A DNA stretch of 64,000 bases, taken from Paenibacillus tuaregi. GTDB lineage: Bacteria; Bacillota; Bacilli; Paenibacillales; Paenibacillaceae. Under the pieces are notes generated by a model. It was not told where the DNA came from. It saw nothing but the letters and a program-made list of their open reading frames with translations, and ran no database searches. Shown here in pieces: positions 36,064 to 44,553 of the stretch. Each line of letters opens with the position of its first letter. Position 1 is the first letter of the stretch. Made by a program: the position numbers and the translations under genes. The stretch is from the NCBI RefSeq assembly GCF_900086655.1, contig NZ_LT575476.1:329308-393307 (forward strand), written 5' to 3'.

Positions 36064-37281
36064 TCAGAATCTCCGGCTCGTTCCGCCCCCACCGGATGAA
36101 CCACCACCTCCGCCCCGGAAGCCGCCTCCATCTCCGCCGCCGCGTCCCCAGCCGCCGCCTCCCCGGCCCAGCATGGAGAGGAGGGTCAGCGTAATCGCCC
36201 CCCGGAAAAAGATAAAGTCCAGCGCAATCAGCACGGCAATTCCGATCATCCAGAGAATCGAGAATCCGCCTTCGCCGTCTTGCCCCGCCGCTGCTCCAGA
36301 TTCGGGCAGCACCACGGCTTCCGGGTTCAGTTTATCCTGGACTCCGTATTCGGCGGCCACCTCATTGTAGAGGGCCTTATAAGTCTGGATGATGGCCTGA
36401 TCGGGTTTGTTCTCTTTCAGGTAAGGGATGGTCGTGCTGTCCAGAATCCGCCCCGCTTTACCATCGGGAATCGCGCCTTCCAGGCCGTAACCGACCTCGA
36501 TCCGGGCCTGTCTCTCTCCCATCGAGAGCAGCAGCATAACCCCGTTGTTCAGCTCTTTGTTCCCGAGAGCATACTTCCGGAAAGCCTGATTCCCGTACTG
36601 CTCAATATCGGCTCCGCCGAAGTCAGGTACGGTGAGTACGGCGACCTGGGCCTTGGTGGCGCCTTCGAGCGCCCGGCCCAGTCTGCTGAGCTCCGCCTTC
36701 TGATCGGCGGCGAGCAAACCCTCGAAGTCCTGGACATAGATATCGCCTGACGGCTCAGGAATGTCCAGGTTCGCAGCAGCGGCCGCCGCGCTTCCGAGCA
36801 GCAGGAGGACGAGCAGAGCAGTTGTCAGCGCGGCAGGCCAGCGGAGCAAGCGGCGCGGCTTTGAGAGGTGGCGGCTTCCAGAGCCGCCGCCAGAGCTGAC
36901 GCTGGGCCGGTCCTTGTCGACCTGCCGCGACTCTGCCGCCCGCAGCCCCGCCTGCCGCAAGACCGCCAGTGCAGCCTGCTTCCGGCTGATGCGTGCCTGG
37001 TGGGGCTGGCCCTTGTCGACCTGCCACGACTCTGCCGTTCGTAGTCCGACCAGCTCCGAGTTCGCCTGCCCCAGGCCTGCTTGCTGCAGCCCAACCTGGC
37101 TTAGGCTGGTCTGCTGTGAGACGGCTCGCGTCTGGCGCACCTCCGGCTGGTTCAAGCCAGCCGGGACGGGACTATTCCGCCGCGTCCACCTCCAGCTCGC
37201 TAACCACGGACCCGCCCGCCATGGCGTTTCTCCCGGCAGGCTACCCTGCCGTGCCCCCGGCCGCTTCACTGGCCCGTTCAT
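36064..37281 (-). CDS. TPM-domain protein (YgcG-like) with long N-terminal extension
   Basis: 405 aa. A TPM phosphatase-like domain (about 180-300; GDIYVQDFEGLLAADQKAEL, FGGADIEQYGN, NGVMLLLSMGERQARIEVGY, then GLEGAIPDG) follows a hydrophobic stretch at about 148-172 resembling a signal peptide. A second membrane helix is near 345 and the tail is Gly-rich (GGGGSSGGGGTSRRF). Unusually, about 145 residues precede the hydrophobic segment. They are basic, Gln-rich and contain a duplicated AES-QVDK block encoded 99 bp apart. The ATG overlaps the lemA stop as ATGA, so translation does begin here. LemA/TPM pairs occur in many bacteria; their role in membrane stress is only suggested. Confidence 0.85.
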   Translation of the reverse strand: MNGPVKRPGARQGSLPGETPWRAGPWLASWRWTRRNSPVPAGLNQPEVRQTRAVSQQTSLSQVGLQQAGLGQANSELVGLRTAESWQVDKGQPHQARISRKQAALAVLRQAGLRAAESRQVDKDRPSVSSGGGSGSRHLSKPRRLLRWPAALTTALLVLLLLGSAAAAAANLDIPEPSGDIYVQDFEGLLAADQKAELSRLGRALEGATKAQVAVLTVPDFGGADIEQYGNQAFRKYALGNKELNNGVMLLLSMGERQARIEVGYGLEGAIPDGKAGRILDSTTIPYLKENKPDQAIIQTYKALYNEVAAEYGVQDKLNPEAVVLPESGAAAGQDGEGGFSILWMIGIAVLIALDFIFFRGAITLTLLSMLGRGGGGWGRGGGDGGGFRGGGGGSSGGGGTSRRF

Positions 37282-37934
37282 GCCCGCATACCCGCCGCGG
37301 TAGCCAGGTCATCTGCATGGCGAGGATTGCCGAAGCGCAGCGAGGTGGACCCATCGGTCCCGAAATCGACCTGCGGATTGGTGCGGGATTCCGTGGTGGT
37401 CTGGAAATACTGCTTGGCGTCAAAGCCCATTATTCCGGCAACCAGACGACCCGGGAATCGCTTGATCATCTTGTTATATTCCGCGACAGCGTCATTATAA
37501 TCTCCGCGAGCTACGGCAATCCGGTTCTCAGTGCCTGCCAGCTCGTCCATCAACTGCGTGAAGTGGACGTCCGACTTCAGGTTCGGGTAGTTCTCGACCA
37601 CGACCAGCAGCCGTCCCAGAGCGCCCTGCAGCTGGTCATTAGCTGCGGCCTTTTCGTCCGCCGTCCGGGCGCCTCCAAGCTCGGCCCTTGCATCGGTCAC
37701 CTGCTTGATGACCTCCTTCTCATGCTGGGCAAAACCCTTGACCGTGTTCACAAGGTTGGGAATCAGGTCATAGCGCCGCTGCAGATCTGTCTCAATCCGG
37801 CTCCATTTCTGATCCACATTCTCCTCTGCGCTCACATATTTATTGTAGTTACTGATCATAAAGATCACGATAATCACCACAATCGCAGCGATCCCAATGA
37901 GCGGTATTAGACAGCCTTTCCCTTTCAAATTCAT
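37278..37934 (-). CDS. lemA: LemA family protein
   Basis: 218-aa LemA protein: one N-terminal membrane helix (about 9-29, LIPLIGIAAIVVIIVIFMI), then the helical LemA core with NVDQKWSRIETDLQRRYDLI, PNLVNTVKGFAQHEKEV and AGTENRIAVARGDYNDAV. Family-typical length and layout. The stop overlaps the TPM gene start (ATGA), so the two are translationally coupled. An AGGAGG site precedes the ATG. Function in the cell envelope is inferred from the family only. Confidence 0.95.
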   Translation of the reverse strand: MNLKGKGCLIPLIGIAAIVVIIVIFMISNYNKYVSAEENVDQKWSRIETDLQRRYDLIPNLVNTVKGFAQHEKEVIKQVTDARAELGGARTADEKAAANDQLQGALGRLLVVVENYPNLKSDVHFTQLMDELAGTENRIAVARGDYNDAVAEYNKMIKRFPGRLVAGIMGFDAKQYFQTTTESRTNPQVDFGTDGSTSLRFGNPRHADDLATAAGMRA

Positions 37935-38172
37935 AGCTGCAACCTCCTCTAAGATATGTAATTTGTCCAGGCTTCCTAAGCTTTGGCGAACCCCGCAGAT
38001 TTAAGGATTACTTATGAGTTCATATACCCGAAGCTCATCCTGAAGAATCTTGAACCGGCCCTGGTGTACAAGCGCGGAAGGCTTTGAGATAATAGTGAAT
38101 TAACAGCAAGTTAACGGATTTTTTACACACAGCTGACATTCGAATCATTAATTTCAATTGAATGAGGGAGCC

Positions 38173-39195
38173 ATGGATAATCTGAGGGATTTCATAACAT
38201 CGGACGGTCGTTTGGACAGCCGTTATATTCATAAGCGCGAGACGCTTTATCAAGGGATGAACGGCAATTTGGTGGAACGCTTCTACACAGCTCCTGACCG
38301 GAGCTATATCTTTAAACCGCTAACGCATCCAGGCCAAGATGGCAGGGAGAGCTGGGTCTACAAACATATTCTGCCTAGGCTTCCGGCTATTTATCCGAGA
38401 TTGCTGGCCAGATCAGGACCGCGGCAGGAAGGGCAGGGGTGGTCTATATTCGAGGATCTGGGACCACTTAGTCATGAGTTTGATGCGGATACGATGCTCA
38501 AGGTTGTTAAGGAGATGGCCTTATGGCACGCTTTTCCACAGACGGCTTGGCCTGCCGACCTGCCGTTTGCGGGACAGAAGCCAAGGATTGAATCGATTGT
38601 GGAGGAGCTTCGGGAGAGACAGGAAGAAGTAAGCGAACTGCTTACTGAGCTTGGCCTTGCGGGCATTTGTCTGACAGAGGAGATGACAGAGCTGTTACAG
38701 ACAGCTGCCACCCCTGGTTTCCAAGCCTCACAGGTGCTGTGCCACGGGGACCTTCATCTGGGCAATTATGCTTTGGCAGGGGACAAGCTGTTCATTCTGG
38801 ATTGGGAGCATGCGCATTTGAATACGCCATATTGGGACCTGTATCACGTGCTGGATATGTCGCATCCGCTATTTCCGAAGCAAATGACCCCAATACTTCG
38901 GGAGCAGGCGCTGAACGCTTACGCGTCTGAGTCGTCCCGCCATGGTAAAGCGTGGGATAGAGGAAAGCTGAGGAAGGAATACTGCTTGTTCGCGGCGGTC
39001 TTCTCGGTCTGGATGCTGCTTCTGATCCGTTCAGATCTGAAGCGGGGAAAGGCGATTTGGCCAGTCCCCCTGCTCAAAGCGCAGTGGCATGAGACTGTGA
39101 AGAGCTTAGCCAAGTGCGTGGAGTGTCTGTACCGGCGGGAGGCAGAGACAATTGGATACCCTAGCAACTATACAGATAAGGTGGTGGGTGAATGA
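38173..39195 (+). CDS. Aminoglycoside phosphotransferase-fold kinase
   Basis: 340-aa APH/choline-kinase-fold protein. Catalytic loop HGDLHLGNY and Mg-binding LDWEHAH are intact; an N-terminal YIFKPL lysine could bind ATP. Such proteins phosphorylate small molecules, and in clusters with glycosyltransferases are often sugar or metabolite kinases rather than resistance enzymes. ATG 38173 (GAGGGAG just upstream) is preferred over TTG 38158. It is coupled to the next gene by ATGA. The pair resembles kinase-glycosyltransferase modules linked to spore-coat (CotS/YtaG-like) functions in Bacillales, but this is inference. Resistance activity is not supported by anything specific here. Confidence 0.82.
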   Translation: MDNLRDFITSDGRLDSRYIHKRETLYQGMNGNLVERFYTAPDRSYIFKPLTHPGQDGRESWVYKHILPRLPAIYPRLLARSGPRQEGQGWSIFEDLGPLSHEFDADTMLKVVKEMALWHAFPQTAWPADLPFAGQKPRIESIVEELRERQEEVSELLTELGLAGICLTEEMTELLQTAATPGFQASQVLCHGDLHLGNYALAGDKLFILDWEHAHLNTPYWDLYHVLDMSHPLFPKQMTPILREQALNAYASESSRHGKAWDRGKLRKEYCLFAAVFSVWMLLLIRSDLKRGKAIWPVPLLKAQWHETVKSLAKCVECLYRREAETIGYPSNYTDKVVGE

Positions 39196-40193
39196 AAAAG
39201 GTAGGATTGGTGATGCGCAAAATCCAATTTTCGGAGGCACAGGGGCCGCGGGTATTTGCCGAACGATTGCGGAGTATTGGCCATGAGCTCGGGGTGGAGA
39301 TTGTGTTTATCTCTCCTGAGCGGCACGTAAGCGGTCATGACTGGCTCCCTGGATATGAGCATGAGAAGGGGGACCTGGTCAACTATGACGTAGTACTGGA
39401 CCAGATCTACGGGCAGGGGATTGAGCATGTGATCTACACGGTGTCGGGTTTTACTTTTCTGAACATGTTCTTGAAGAACAGTGTATTGTTTCCGCACAGC
39501 TTCCCGGACCCGGCTCTCACCGGCTATGAAATGATGAAGCCTTTCTACTCTATTGTGGACAAGGCTATTGTGCAGACGGAATTTCTAAAGCGTGAGATGG
39601 ACCGGAACTTCGGTATTACGGATGTAACGGTAATTCCGATTGGATTCAACGAGGAAATTGCTAATAAGCACTTTGATCCCGCCCAGGTCGTGGACAACCG
39701 GATTATGTGGATCGGCCGGGATGAGGAGAACCGCCGCCCGGATCTTGTGCTGGAATATGCGCGCCGGAATCCCGACAAGGAAGTGTTTATGGTATTTGGC
39801 GGGGAGCGCTACCGGGAAAGCATGAAGAAATATGATATTCCCTCCAATATTAAGCTCAGGTTTGCCTTATCTCAGGATGAGGTATTTCAATTGATGAATA
39901 CAAGCAAGGTATATTGGAGCAGCTCCAAGTTCGATACGTTTGCCATGCCGCTGACAGAAGCTATGGCCATGGGCAAAATTGTGGTTAAGCCGGAGCATCC
40001 TTGTTATGGGCATATCAGCTCGACCCATGCGTTTGCCGGCAATGAGATGAACTGGTTTGAACTGGTGAACATGGCCTCAGCCGTCCCTTACAAGGTTTCG
40101 AACGAGAACCGCAGCTATGCGTTTGAGAAGTTTTCAAGCCGTGTGATGAAGGCGGGTTACGCGGACTTTTTTGACAAATGGTTGAGCAGCTGA
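39192..40193 (+). CDS. Glycosyltransferase (GT-B, family 4-like)
   Basis: 333-aa GT-B-type glycosyltransferase. The C-terminal half has a Rossmann-like donor domain: IMWIGRDEENRRPDLVLEYA, VFMVFGGERYRES and FALSQDEVFQLMNTSKVYWS, with the donor-site region KFDTFAMPLTEAMAMGKIVV (the FDxFxxPLxEAMA pattern near an EX7E-like motif). Coupled to the APH-fold gene by ATGA, so the two act together or at least are made together. Donor and acceptor are unknown; it may modify a cell-surface or spore polymer. It ends before a terminator. Confidence 0.85.
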   Translation: MKKVGLVMRKIQFSEAQGPRVFAERLRSIGHELGVEIVFISPERHVSGHDWLPGYEHEKGDLVNYDVVLDQIYGQGIEHVIYTVSGFTFLNMFLKNSVLFPHSFPDPALTGYEMMKPFYSIVDKAIVQTEFLKREMDRNFGITDVTVIPIGFNEEIANKHFDPAQVVDNRIMWIGRDEENRRPDLVLEYARRNPDKEVFMVFGGERYRESMKKYDIPSNIKLRFALSQDEVFQLMNTSKVYWSSSKFDTFAMPLTEAMAMGKIVVKPEHPCYGHISSTHAFAGNEMNWFELVNMASAVPYKVSNENRSYAFEKFSSRVMKAGYADFFDKWLSS

Positions 40194-40255
40194 GGAGGCT
40201 TGCAGAAGACTTATAAGTCAGAAGTAAACTGAGTTAAGTACAATACGATACAGAC

Positions 40256-40301
40256 CTGCAAGAAGGGCCTATCTCAGAGAGAGGACTTTCTTGCAGTTTT
40301 T
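40256..40301 (+). terminator. Terminator of the kinase-glycosyltransferase pair
   Basis: CTGCAAGAA and TTCTTGCAG form a 9-bp stem with a partly paired loop, followed by TTTTTATATTT. Confidence 0.88.
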
Positions 40302-40484
40302 ATATTTAGAGGACTAGACTAAGGATGATTATGCAGCCACTGAATTTGGGGTATTATGGTTACTCCTAATCGTAGATGCGTATTCAAAAGTAATTAACTC
40401 ATAAAGTGACGCTGGGCCTCGTACTAGGCCTGGATGATCTGCCTTAAGGGGGATTTTAAAAAATTTAAGCGGGGGTGGGTTGCC

Positions 40485-40760
40485 ATGAGAACTTATCCTG
40501 CAGACAGAGTGCCTGCGGATCTGCGTACGAAGAGCCAATTGCGGAAGAGCGGCCTTATTCCGGTAGCGGCGCATACCGCCTATATGGTGATTCCTCCAAA
40601 GAGGAGGAAATACAAGCTGTACAGTCTGGAGAACGTTACAACCCTCGATCCGAATATGGGGTTCTCCATTCTTCGGCCGATTACCTCGGAAGATGAGCTG
40701 CGGCGGATTGAGGACATGTTCCGGAGGCTCCGGGAACGGCATGAAGGGAATGATGACTAA
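40485..40760 (+). CDS. Small protein of unknown function
   Basis: 91 aa, basic N-terminal half (RTYPADRVPADLRTKSQLRK, PPKRRKYKLYSL) and acidic C-terminus (EDMFRRLRERHEGNDD). ATG 40485 has GGGGGTGG 6 bp upstream; the longer frame from 40434 lacks a ribosome binding site. No family recognised and no membrane segment. It stands alone between a terminator and a convergent small gene. Confidence 0.6.
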   Translation: MRTYPADRVPADLRTKSQLRKSGLIPVAAHTAYMVIPPKRRKYKLYSLENVTTLDPNMGFSILRPITSEDELRRIEDMFRRLRERHEGNDD

Positions 40761-40829
40761 GCGGTTCCTGCACGACTTTTTTATGGGCCTATTAATTTAC
40801 TATGTATAGAGTAGAGAATGACTTTACTT

Positions 40830-40860
40830 AAAAAATCGGAGGCCGTCCAAAAGACGGCCC
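40830..40860 (-). terminator. Terminator of the 48-aa protein gene
   Basis: GGCCGTC and GACGGCC around CAAAA; on the - strand it is followed by a T-run (ATTTTTTAAG). It lies 54 bp past the small gene's stop. Confidence 0.85.
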
Positions 40861-40913
40861 CCGCTTATTTTATTCCTATTAAGCATGACGCCTTCAAGGA
40901 GATAACAACAGTT

Positions 40914-41060
40914 CTATTGTTCTTTCTTGGCTTCGTACATGTAAGAGAGCTTGCGGATGATTTCCTTCTGCCACTTCTGATCTCCCAGGCTGGTTGCGAG
41001 ATTAAGAAGGTCCAGGTACTCATCAATACGTTGACTGTTCTGCGCTGCGGCTGTTCTCAT
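40914..41060 (-). CDS. 48-aa protein next to a Fur box
   Basis: Reads RTAAAQNSQRIDEYLDLLNL then LGDQKWQKEIIRKLSYMYEA, strongly helical and charged. ATG 41060 with AAAGGGG 8 bp upstream; an earlier ATG at 41138 would run across the Fur box. It has its own terminator, and the Fur-like operator is 58 bp upstream, so it is probably a real iron-regulated gene. No family recognised. Confidence 0.6.
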   Translation of the reverse strand: MRTAAAQNSQRIDEYLDLLNLATSLGDQKWQKEIIRKLSYMYEAKKEQ

Positions 41061-41117
41061 GGACTTAACCCCTTTGTGTGAAAATAATTCGAGAATGAGA
41101 TGCTCGGCGTTCTCTTT

Positions 41118-41136
41118 AATAATGAGAATCATTATC
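41118..41136. promoter_or_regulatory. Fur box
   Basis: AATAATGAGAATCATTATC matches the 19-bp consensus GATAATGATAATCATTATC at 17 positions. It lies between the 48-aa gene on - and the FNT channel gene on +, closer to the former (58 bp) than the latter (about 170 bp). Confidence 0.82.
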
Positions 41137-41304
41137 ATGAGATCCTTTAATTAATATTATGCATGATCATTCTCAAAAATCAATATCTAAACGTGAATTT
41201 TTTCCCGAATGGACCCGGTTTCAAAATGAAATACTTGTGTTATAGTACGGGAAACGGGTAAATGGGCTAAAATTATCCATTCAGCATTAGGAAGGGGACG
41301 AATC

Positions 41305-42090
41305 GTGGAGACGGAATCACTATTAAAAGTGGAGGAATTGGCACTTAAGAAGTACAAAATATTTAAGCAAAGCTGGATCAGGTATATTGCAAGAGCGATG
41401 CTCGCCAGCATGTTTATCGGCTTCGGAGTCATCGTCGCTTTCAAGACAGGCAATTTCTTTTACATGGAGAAATCCCCGCTTACTTATCCGATGGCGGCCA
41501 TTACATTCCCGGCGGCGATTATTCTGATTGCCTACGGGGGCGGTGATTTGTTCACCGGCAACACCTTTTATTATACATACGGGGCTCTGCGCAAAAGGTT
41601 AAGGTGGTCTCAGGTGCTTAAACTTTGGGGTTCGAGCTACCTGGGCAACATTCTTGGAGCTTGCGCCTTCGCGCTACTCATCTACCTGACCGGCTTGTTC
41701 GACAGTTCTTCGGTGAATGGTTTTCTTCTAAGCGTGGTTGACCATAAAATGCATGCTCCTACGATGGAGCTGTTCTTCCGGGCCATTTTGTGTAACTGGC
41801 TGGTCTGCCTGGCTTTTTTCATACCGATGTCCTTGAACAGTGACGGGGCGAAAATGTTTGCGATGGTGCTGTTTGTGTTCTGCTTTTTCATTTCCGGTTA
41901 TGAGCATAGCATCGCCAACATGTGTACGTTTGCCATTGCGCTGGTTCTGAACCATCCGGGGACCATATCGTTTGCGGGTGTGGTGAACAACCTGATTCCG
42001 GTCACGCTGGGCAATCTGGTGGGGGGCGTACTGCTGATGGGCTTCATGTATTATTTTGTGAATAAGCCTTTCATGGATGAGAACAATTAA
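41305..42090 (+). CDS. Formate/nitrite transporter (FNT) family channel
   Basis: 261-aa integral membrane protein with the six-helix FNT fold. Helices begin near 28, 63, 107, 161, 187 and 230; typical stretches are ARAMLASMFIGFGVIVAF, GGDLFTGNTFYYTYG, NWLVCLAFFIPMS and GYEHSIANMCTFAI with the SIANM motif, and a last LVGGVLLMGFMYYF. Carries formate, nitrite or another small anion across the membrane. Substrate not decided by sequence. GTG 41305 with GGAAGGGGA upstream. Followed after 30 bp by a PNPOx-like gene. Confidence 0.92.
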   Translation: METESLLKVEELALKKYKIFKQSWIRYIARAMLASMFIGFGVIVAFKTGNFFYMEKSPLTYPMAAITFPAAIILIAYGGGDLFTGNTFYYTYGALRKRLRWSQVLKLWGSSYLGNILGACAFALLIYLTGLFDSSSVNGFLLSVVDHKMHAPTMELFFRAILCNWLVCLAFFIPMSLNSDGAKMFAMVLFVFCFFISGYEHSIANMCTFAIALVLNHPGTISFAGVVNNLIPVTLGNLVGGVLLMGFMYYFVNKPFMDENN

Positions 42091-42120
42091 GGCATATCTT
42101 AAGGCTAAGGGGGAGATGCG

Positions 42121-42585
42121 ATGAATATCAAAAACAGAATTCCACCCCAGCTCTACGAGCTGCTGGATGGCAGCAATCTGGCTGCGAAGCAGCAGGAGGC
42201 CATGATGCTGCTGACGGTTACAGAGGATGGCTGGCCGCATGTGGCCATGATCAGCGTTGGCGAGATTGTGGCCCTCTCGCCAGACACGCTAAGGCTTGGA
42301 TTGTGGTCCGGTACGGTCACAACCGGCAACATCCTGCGTTCCGGCAAGGCCACGCTGTGCGTCTTCTATGCCGGAACGGCCATGTACAGCAGGCTTGCGC
42401 TAAGTCCACTTGAAGCGCTGGCGGACGCCAAGCATCCGCGGCAGCGCTTCGAGGCCCGCGTTGTCTCCAGCCGCGCGGATACCGCCCAGTATGCGGATAT
42501 TCTGGGCGGGGTTCAGATCGCTCTGCATGACCCTGCTGCGGTCATTGCCCGCTGGCAAGAGACGGTCGCGGATCTGCACAAGTAA
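42121..42585 (+). CDS. Pyridoxamine 5'-phosphate oxidase-like flavin protein
   Basis: 154-aa split-barrel protein of the PNPOx-like class: MMLLTVTEDGWPHVAMISVG with the usual first strands, LRLGLWSGTVTTGNILRSGK and ATLCVFYAGT. It likely binds FMN or a related cofactor; the substrate is unknown and it lacks the diagnostic PdxH C-terminal residues. ATG 42121 with GGGGGAG close upstream. Probably transcribed with the FNT gene. Ends before two terminator hairpins. Confidence 0.8.
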   Translation: MNIKNRIPPQLYELLDGSNLAAKQQEAMMLLTVTEDGWPHVAMISVGEIVALSPDTLRLGLWSGTVTTGNILRSGKATLCVFYAGTAMYSRLALSPLEALADAKHPRQRFEARVVSSRADTAQYADILGGVQIALHDPAAVIARWQETVADLHK

Positions 42586-42668
42586 CAGGTCTGCCTGGCC
42601 CGTTGTCAGCCCAAGCGTAAAATTTAATCAAGCGGCTTATTAAGAATTCGTGCTGGCTGCTAATCAAG

Positions 42669-42701
42669 ATCCCTTCCGGTCTAATCCGGAGGGGATTTTT
42701 T
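42669..42701 (+). terminator. Terminator after the PNPOx-like gene
   Basis: ATCCCTTCCGG pairs with CCGGAGGGGAT around TCTAAT, followed by TTTTT. A second small hairpin, AAACCGCTG with CAGCGGTTT around CACT, follows at 42712-42734. Confidence 0.9.
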
Positions 42702-42882
42702 GATGGGCAACAAACCGCTGCACTCAGCGGTTTTATTTCTTCTATATCCATATAGAAAAACCCTATTACTCCAAGGATTGACGATCGTAAAAGACGTGTG
42801 TAAAGTAATCCTCAACATAAATCTTATTAACTTAATAGGAATTATCAGATTAAAGATGAGCTTACATTAGGAGGGTGAGGTT

Positions 42883-43707
42883 ATGAGAAGAAAAGTTGGT
42901 TTGTTACTAGTGGTTGGATTGTTGGCGGGGATGCTGGCAGCCTGCAGCCGTGGGGACACGAAGGAAGCCTCCAAAGGGGCAACGGCGAATGCGCAGGGCG
43001 GCAACGTCAAGAAGATCATTGTAGGAACAGGAACCCAGTTCCCCAATGTGTGCTTCATCGATGCGAACGGAAAGCTGACCGGATACGATGTGGAGTTGGT
43101 CAAAGAATTGGATAAGCGGCTTCCGGAGTATGAGTTTGAATTCAAGACGATGGAGTTTTCCAGCCTGCTGCTGAGTCTGGAGACCGGAAAGATTGACTTC
43201 GTTGCACACCAAATGGAGAAGAATCCGGAGCGTGAAGCTAAATATTTGTTCAACAAAGAGCCGTACAGCATCTTCCTCAACAAGGTGGTTGTACCGAAGA
43301 CCAATACGGACATCAAGTCCATTGATGACCTCAAAGGCAAGAAGATTCTGACATCCGCGACGAGCAACGAAGCCTATATTCTTCAGGAGTACAACAAGGA
43401 GCATGATAATGCGATTGATATTGTCTATACAAATGCACCGTCCAATGACAGAACCAACCAGATTCTGACCGGCCGGGTGGCGGGCACGGTCAGCACCGAC
43501 TTTGCGCTCAAGTACATGCCAAATGGCGACAAGCTCAAGACTGTCGGAGAAGCGCTGACTCAGTCTGATGTGCTGTTTGTTCTGCGTAAAGATGAGCAGG
43601 AGCTCTCGGATAAGCTGGATCAGGCGATTAAGGAGGTTAAAGCGGACGGAACTCTCTCCAAGCTGAGTGTGCAGTGGCTGGGTGAGGATTTTACGAAAAG
43701 CAAGTAG
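42883..43707 (+). CDS. Amino-acid (cystine-type) ABC transporter substrate-binding lipoprotein
   Basis: 274-aa solute-binding protein of the polar amino acid family. Signal peptide with a lipobox (LAAC, cysteine near residue 21), so it is anchored outside the membrane. The periplasmic-binding fold shows GYDVELVKELDKRLP, FSSLLLSLETGKIDFV and LKGKKILTSATSNEAY. It feeds the two permeases and ATPase downstream, an arrangement like TcyJKLMN of B. subtilis, which imports cystine and related sulfur amino acids. Only one binding protein is present where B. subtilis has two. Upstream (about 42820-42850) an imperfect TTATTAACTTAATAGGAATT region resembles a CymR-type site, but this is tentative. Confidence 0.88.
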   Translation: MRRKVGLLLVVGLLAGMLAACSRGDTKEASKGATANAQGGNVKKIIVGTGTQFPNVCFIDANGKLTGYDVELVKELDKRLPEYEFEFKTMEFSSLLLSLETGKIDFVAHQMEKNPEREAKYLFNKEPYSIFLNKVVVPKTNTDIKSIDDLKGKKILTSATSNEAYILQEYNKEHDNAIDIVYTNAPSNDRTNQILTGRVAGTVSTDFALKYMPNGDKLKTVGEALTQSDVLFVLRKDEQELSDKLDQAIKEVKADGTLSKLSVQWLGEDFTKSK

Positions 43708-43770
43708 GAGCTGAAAGCTGACTAAGTCTACCTGAACGCAAGGGGGGACAAGAAGGGGGCCATCAGTCGC

Positions 43771-44553
43771 GTGGATAACACGTTTGATATCGCGTATGTA
43801 TTTGATTTTATTCCCAAGCTGCTTGCCTATGTGCAAATCACCTTGTTAATTGTCGCAGGGTCGGTGGGGTTCGGACTGATTGTGGGATTTCTGTGGGCTC
43901 TGCCCCGCATGTATAATGTTCCGGTGCTTAAGCACCTGGCCGCACTCTGCGTCTCCTTCTTCCGGGGAACTCCGGTGCTAATTCTGCTGTTCCTGATCTA
44001 TTACGGAGTTCCTGAGATTCTAAAGCTGGTCTCTATTGACGTGACAAGAGTGCCGGTTCTTGCCTTTGTTATATTGACGTATGCGCTGAACAGCGGAGCA
44101 TACATCTGCGAGATTATCCGGGGCGCGGTAGCTGCGGTGGATCGCGGACAGATGGAGGCCGCTTATTCCGTAGGCATGACCAAGGTTCAGGCCTTCCGGC
44201 GGATTCTGCTGCCGCAGGCTCTGGCTGTCTCTGTACCTAATTTCGCCAATAAGGTACTGGCGAATCTGAAGGAGACCTCGCTGGCTTATACGCTGGGGAC
44301 CATGGATATCAGCGGCAAGGCGCAGACGCTGGGAAGTACAACGATGCATTTTTTTGAAACCTATATCGCCCTGTCGCTGATCTATTTTGTGATCGCCATG
44401 ATCCTGGAGCAACTGTTCCTCTTGGCGGAGCGGCGGCTTCACAGACATGAGAACCATTATAGGGCCAGAACCAGCTTCAAGCTCTTTCGGAGCATTAGGC
44501 AGACAGGAAAGGAAGGTGAGGGCTTATTCAACTCGACCCGCAGTTTATCCTGA
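43771..44553 (+). CDS. tcyL: Amino-acid (cystine-type) ABC transporter permease 1
   Basis: 260-aa permease of the HisM/TcyL type with five or so membrane helices and the transporter coupling loop NSGAYICEIIRGAVAAVDRG then [23 protein letters not shown] start at 43771; a GGGGG-rich site lies upstream. Its 3' end overlaps the likely beginning of permease 2, so the two subunits are probably made together and pair as a heterodimer. The C-terminal ~30 residues (from RARTSFKLFRS) extend beyond the usual end. Confidence 0.9.
   Translation: MDNTFDIAYVFDFIPKLLAYVQITLLIVAGSVGFGLIVGFLWALPRMYNVPVLKHLAALCVSFFRGTPVLILLFLIYYGVPEILKLVSIDVTRVPVLAFVILTYALNSGAYICEIIRGAVAAVDRGQMEAAYSVGMTKVQAFRRILLPQALAVSVPNFANKVLANLKETSLAYTLGTMDISGKAQTLGSTTMHFFETYIALSLIYFVIAMILEQLFLLAERRLHRHENHYRARTSFKLFRSIRQTGKEGEGLFNSTRSLS

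Noticed and set aside
38173-39195. Aminoglycoside resistance gene
   Set aside because: The APH fold is shared by many metabolite kinases. The operon with a glycosyltransferase and absence of subtype features do not support a resistance call.
42907-43836. 309-aa open frame antisense to the substrate-binding lipoprotein
   Set aside because: Shadow frame opposite a gene with lipobox and binding-protein motifs; no ribosome binding site or domain.
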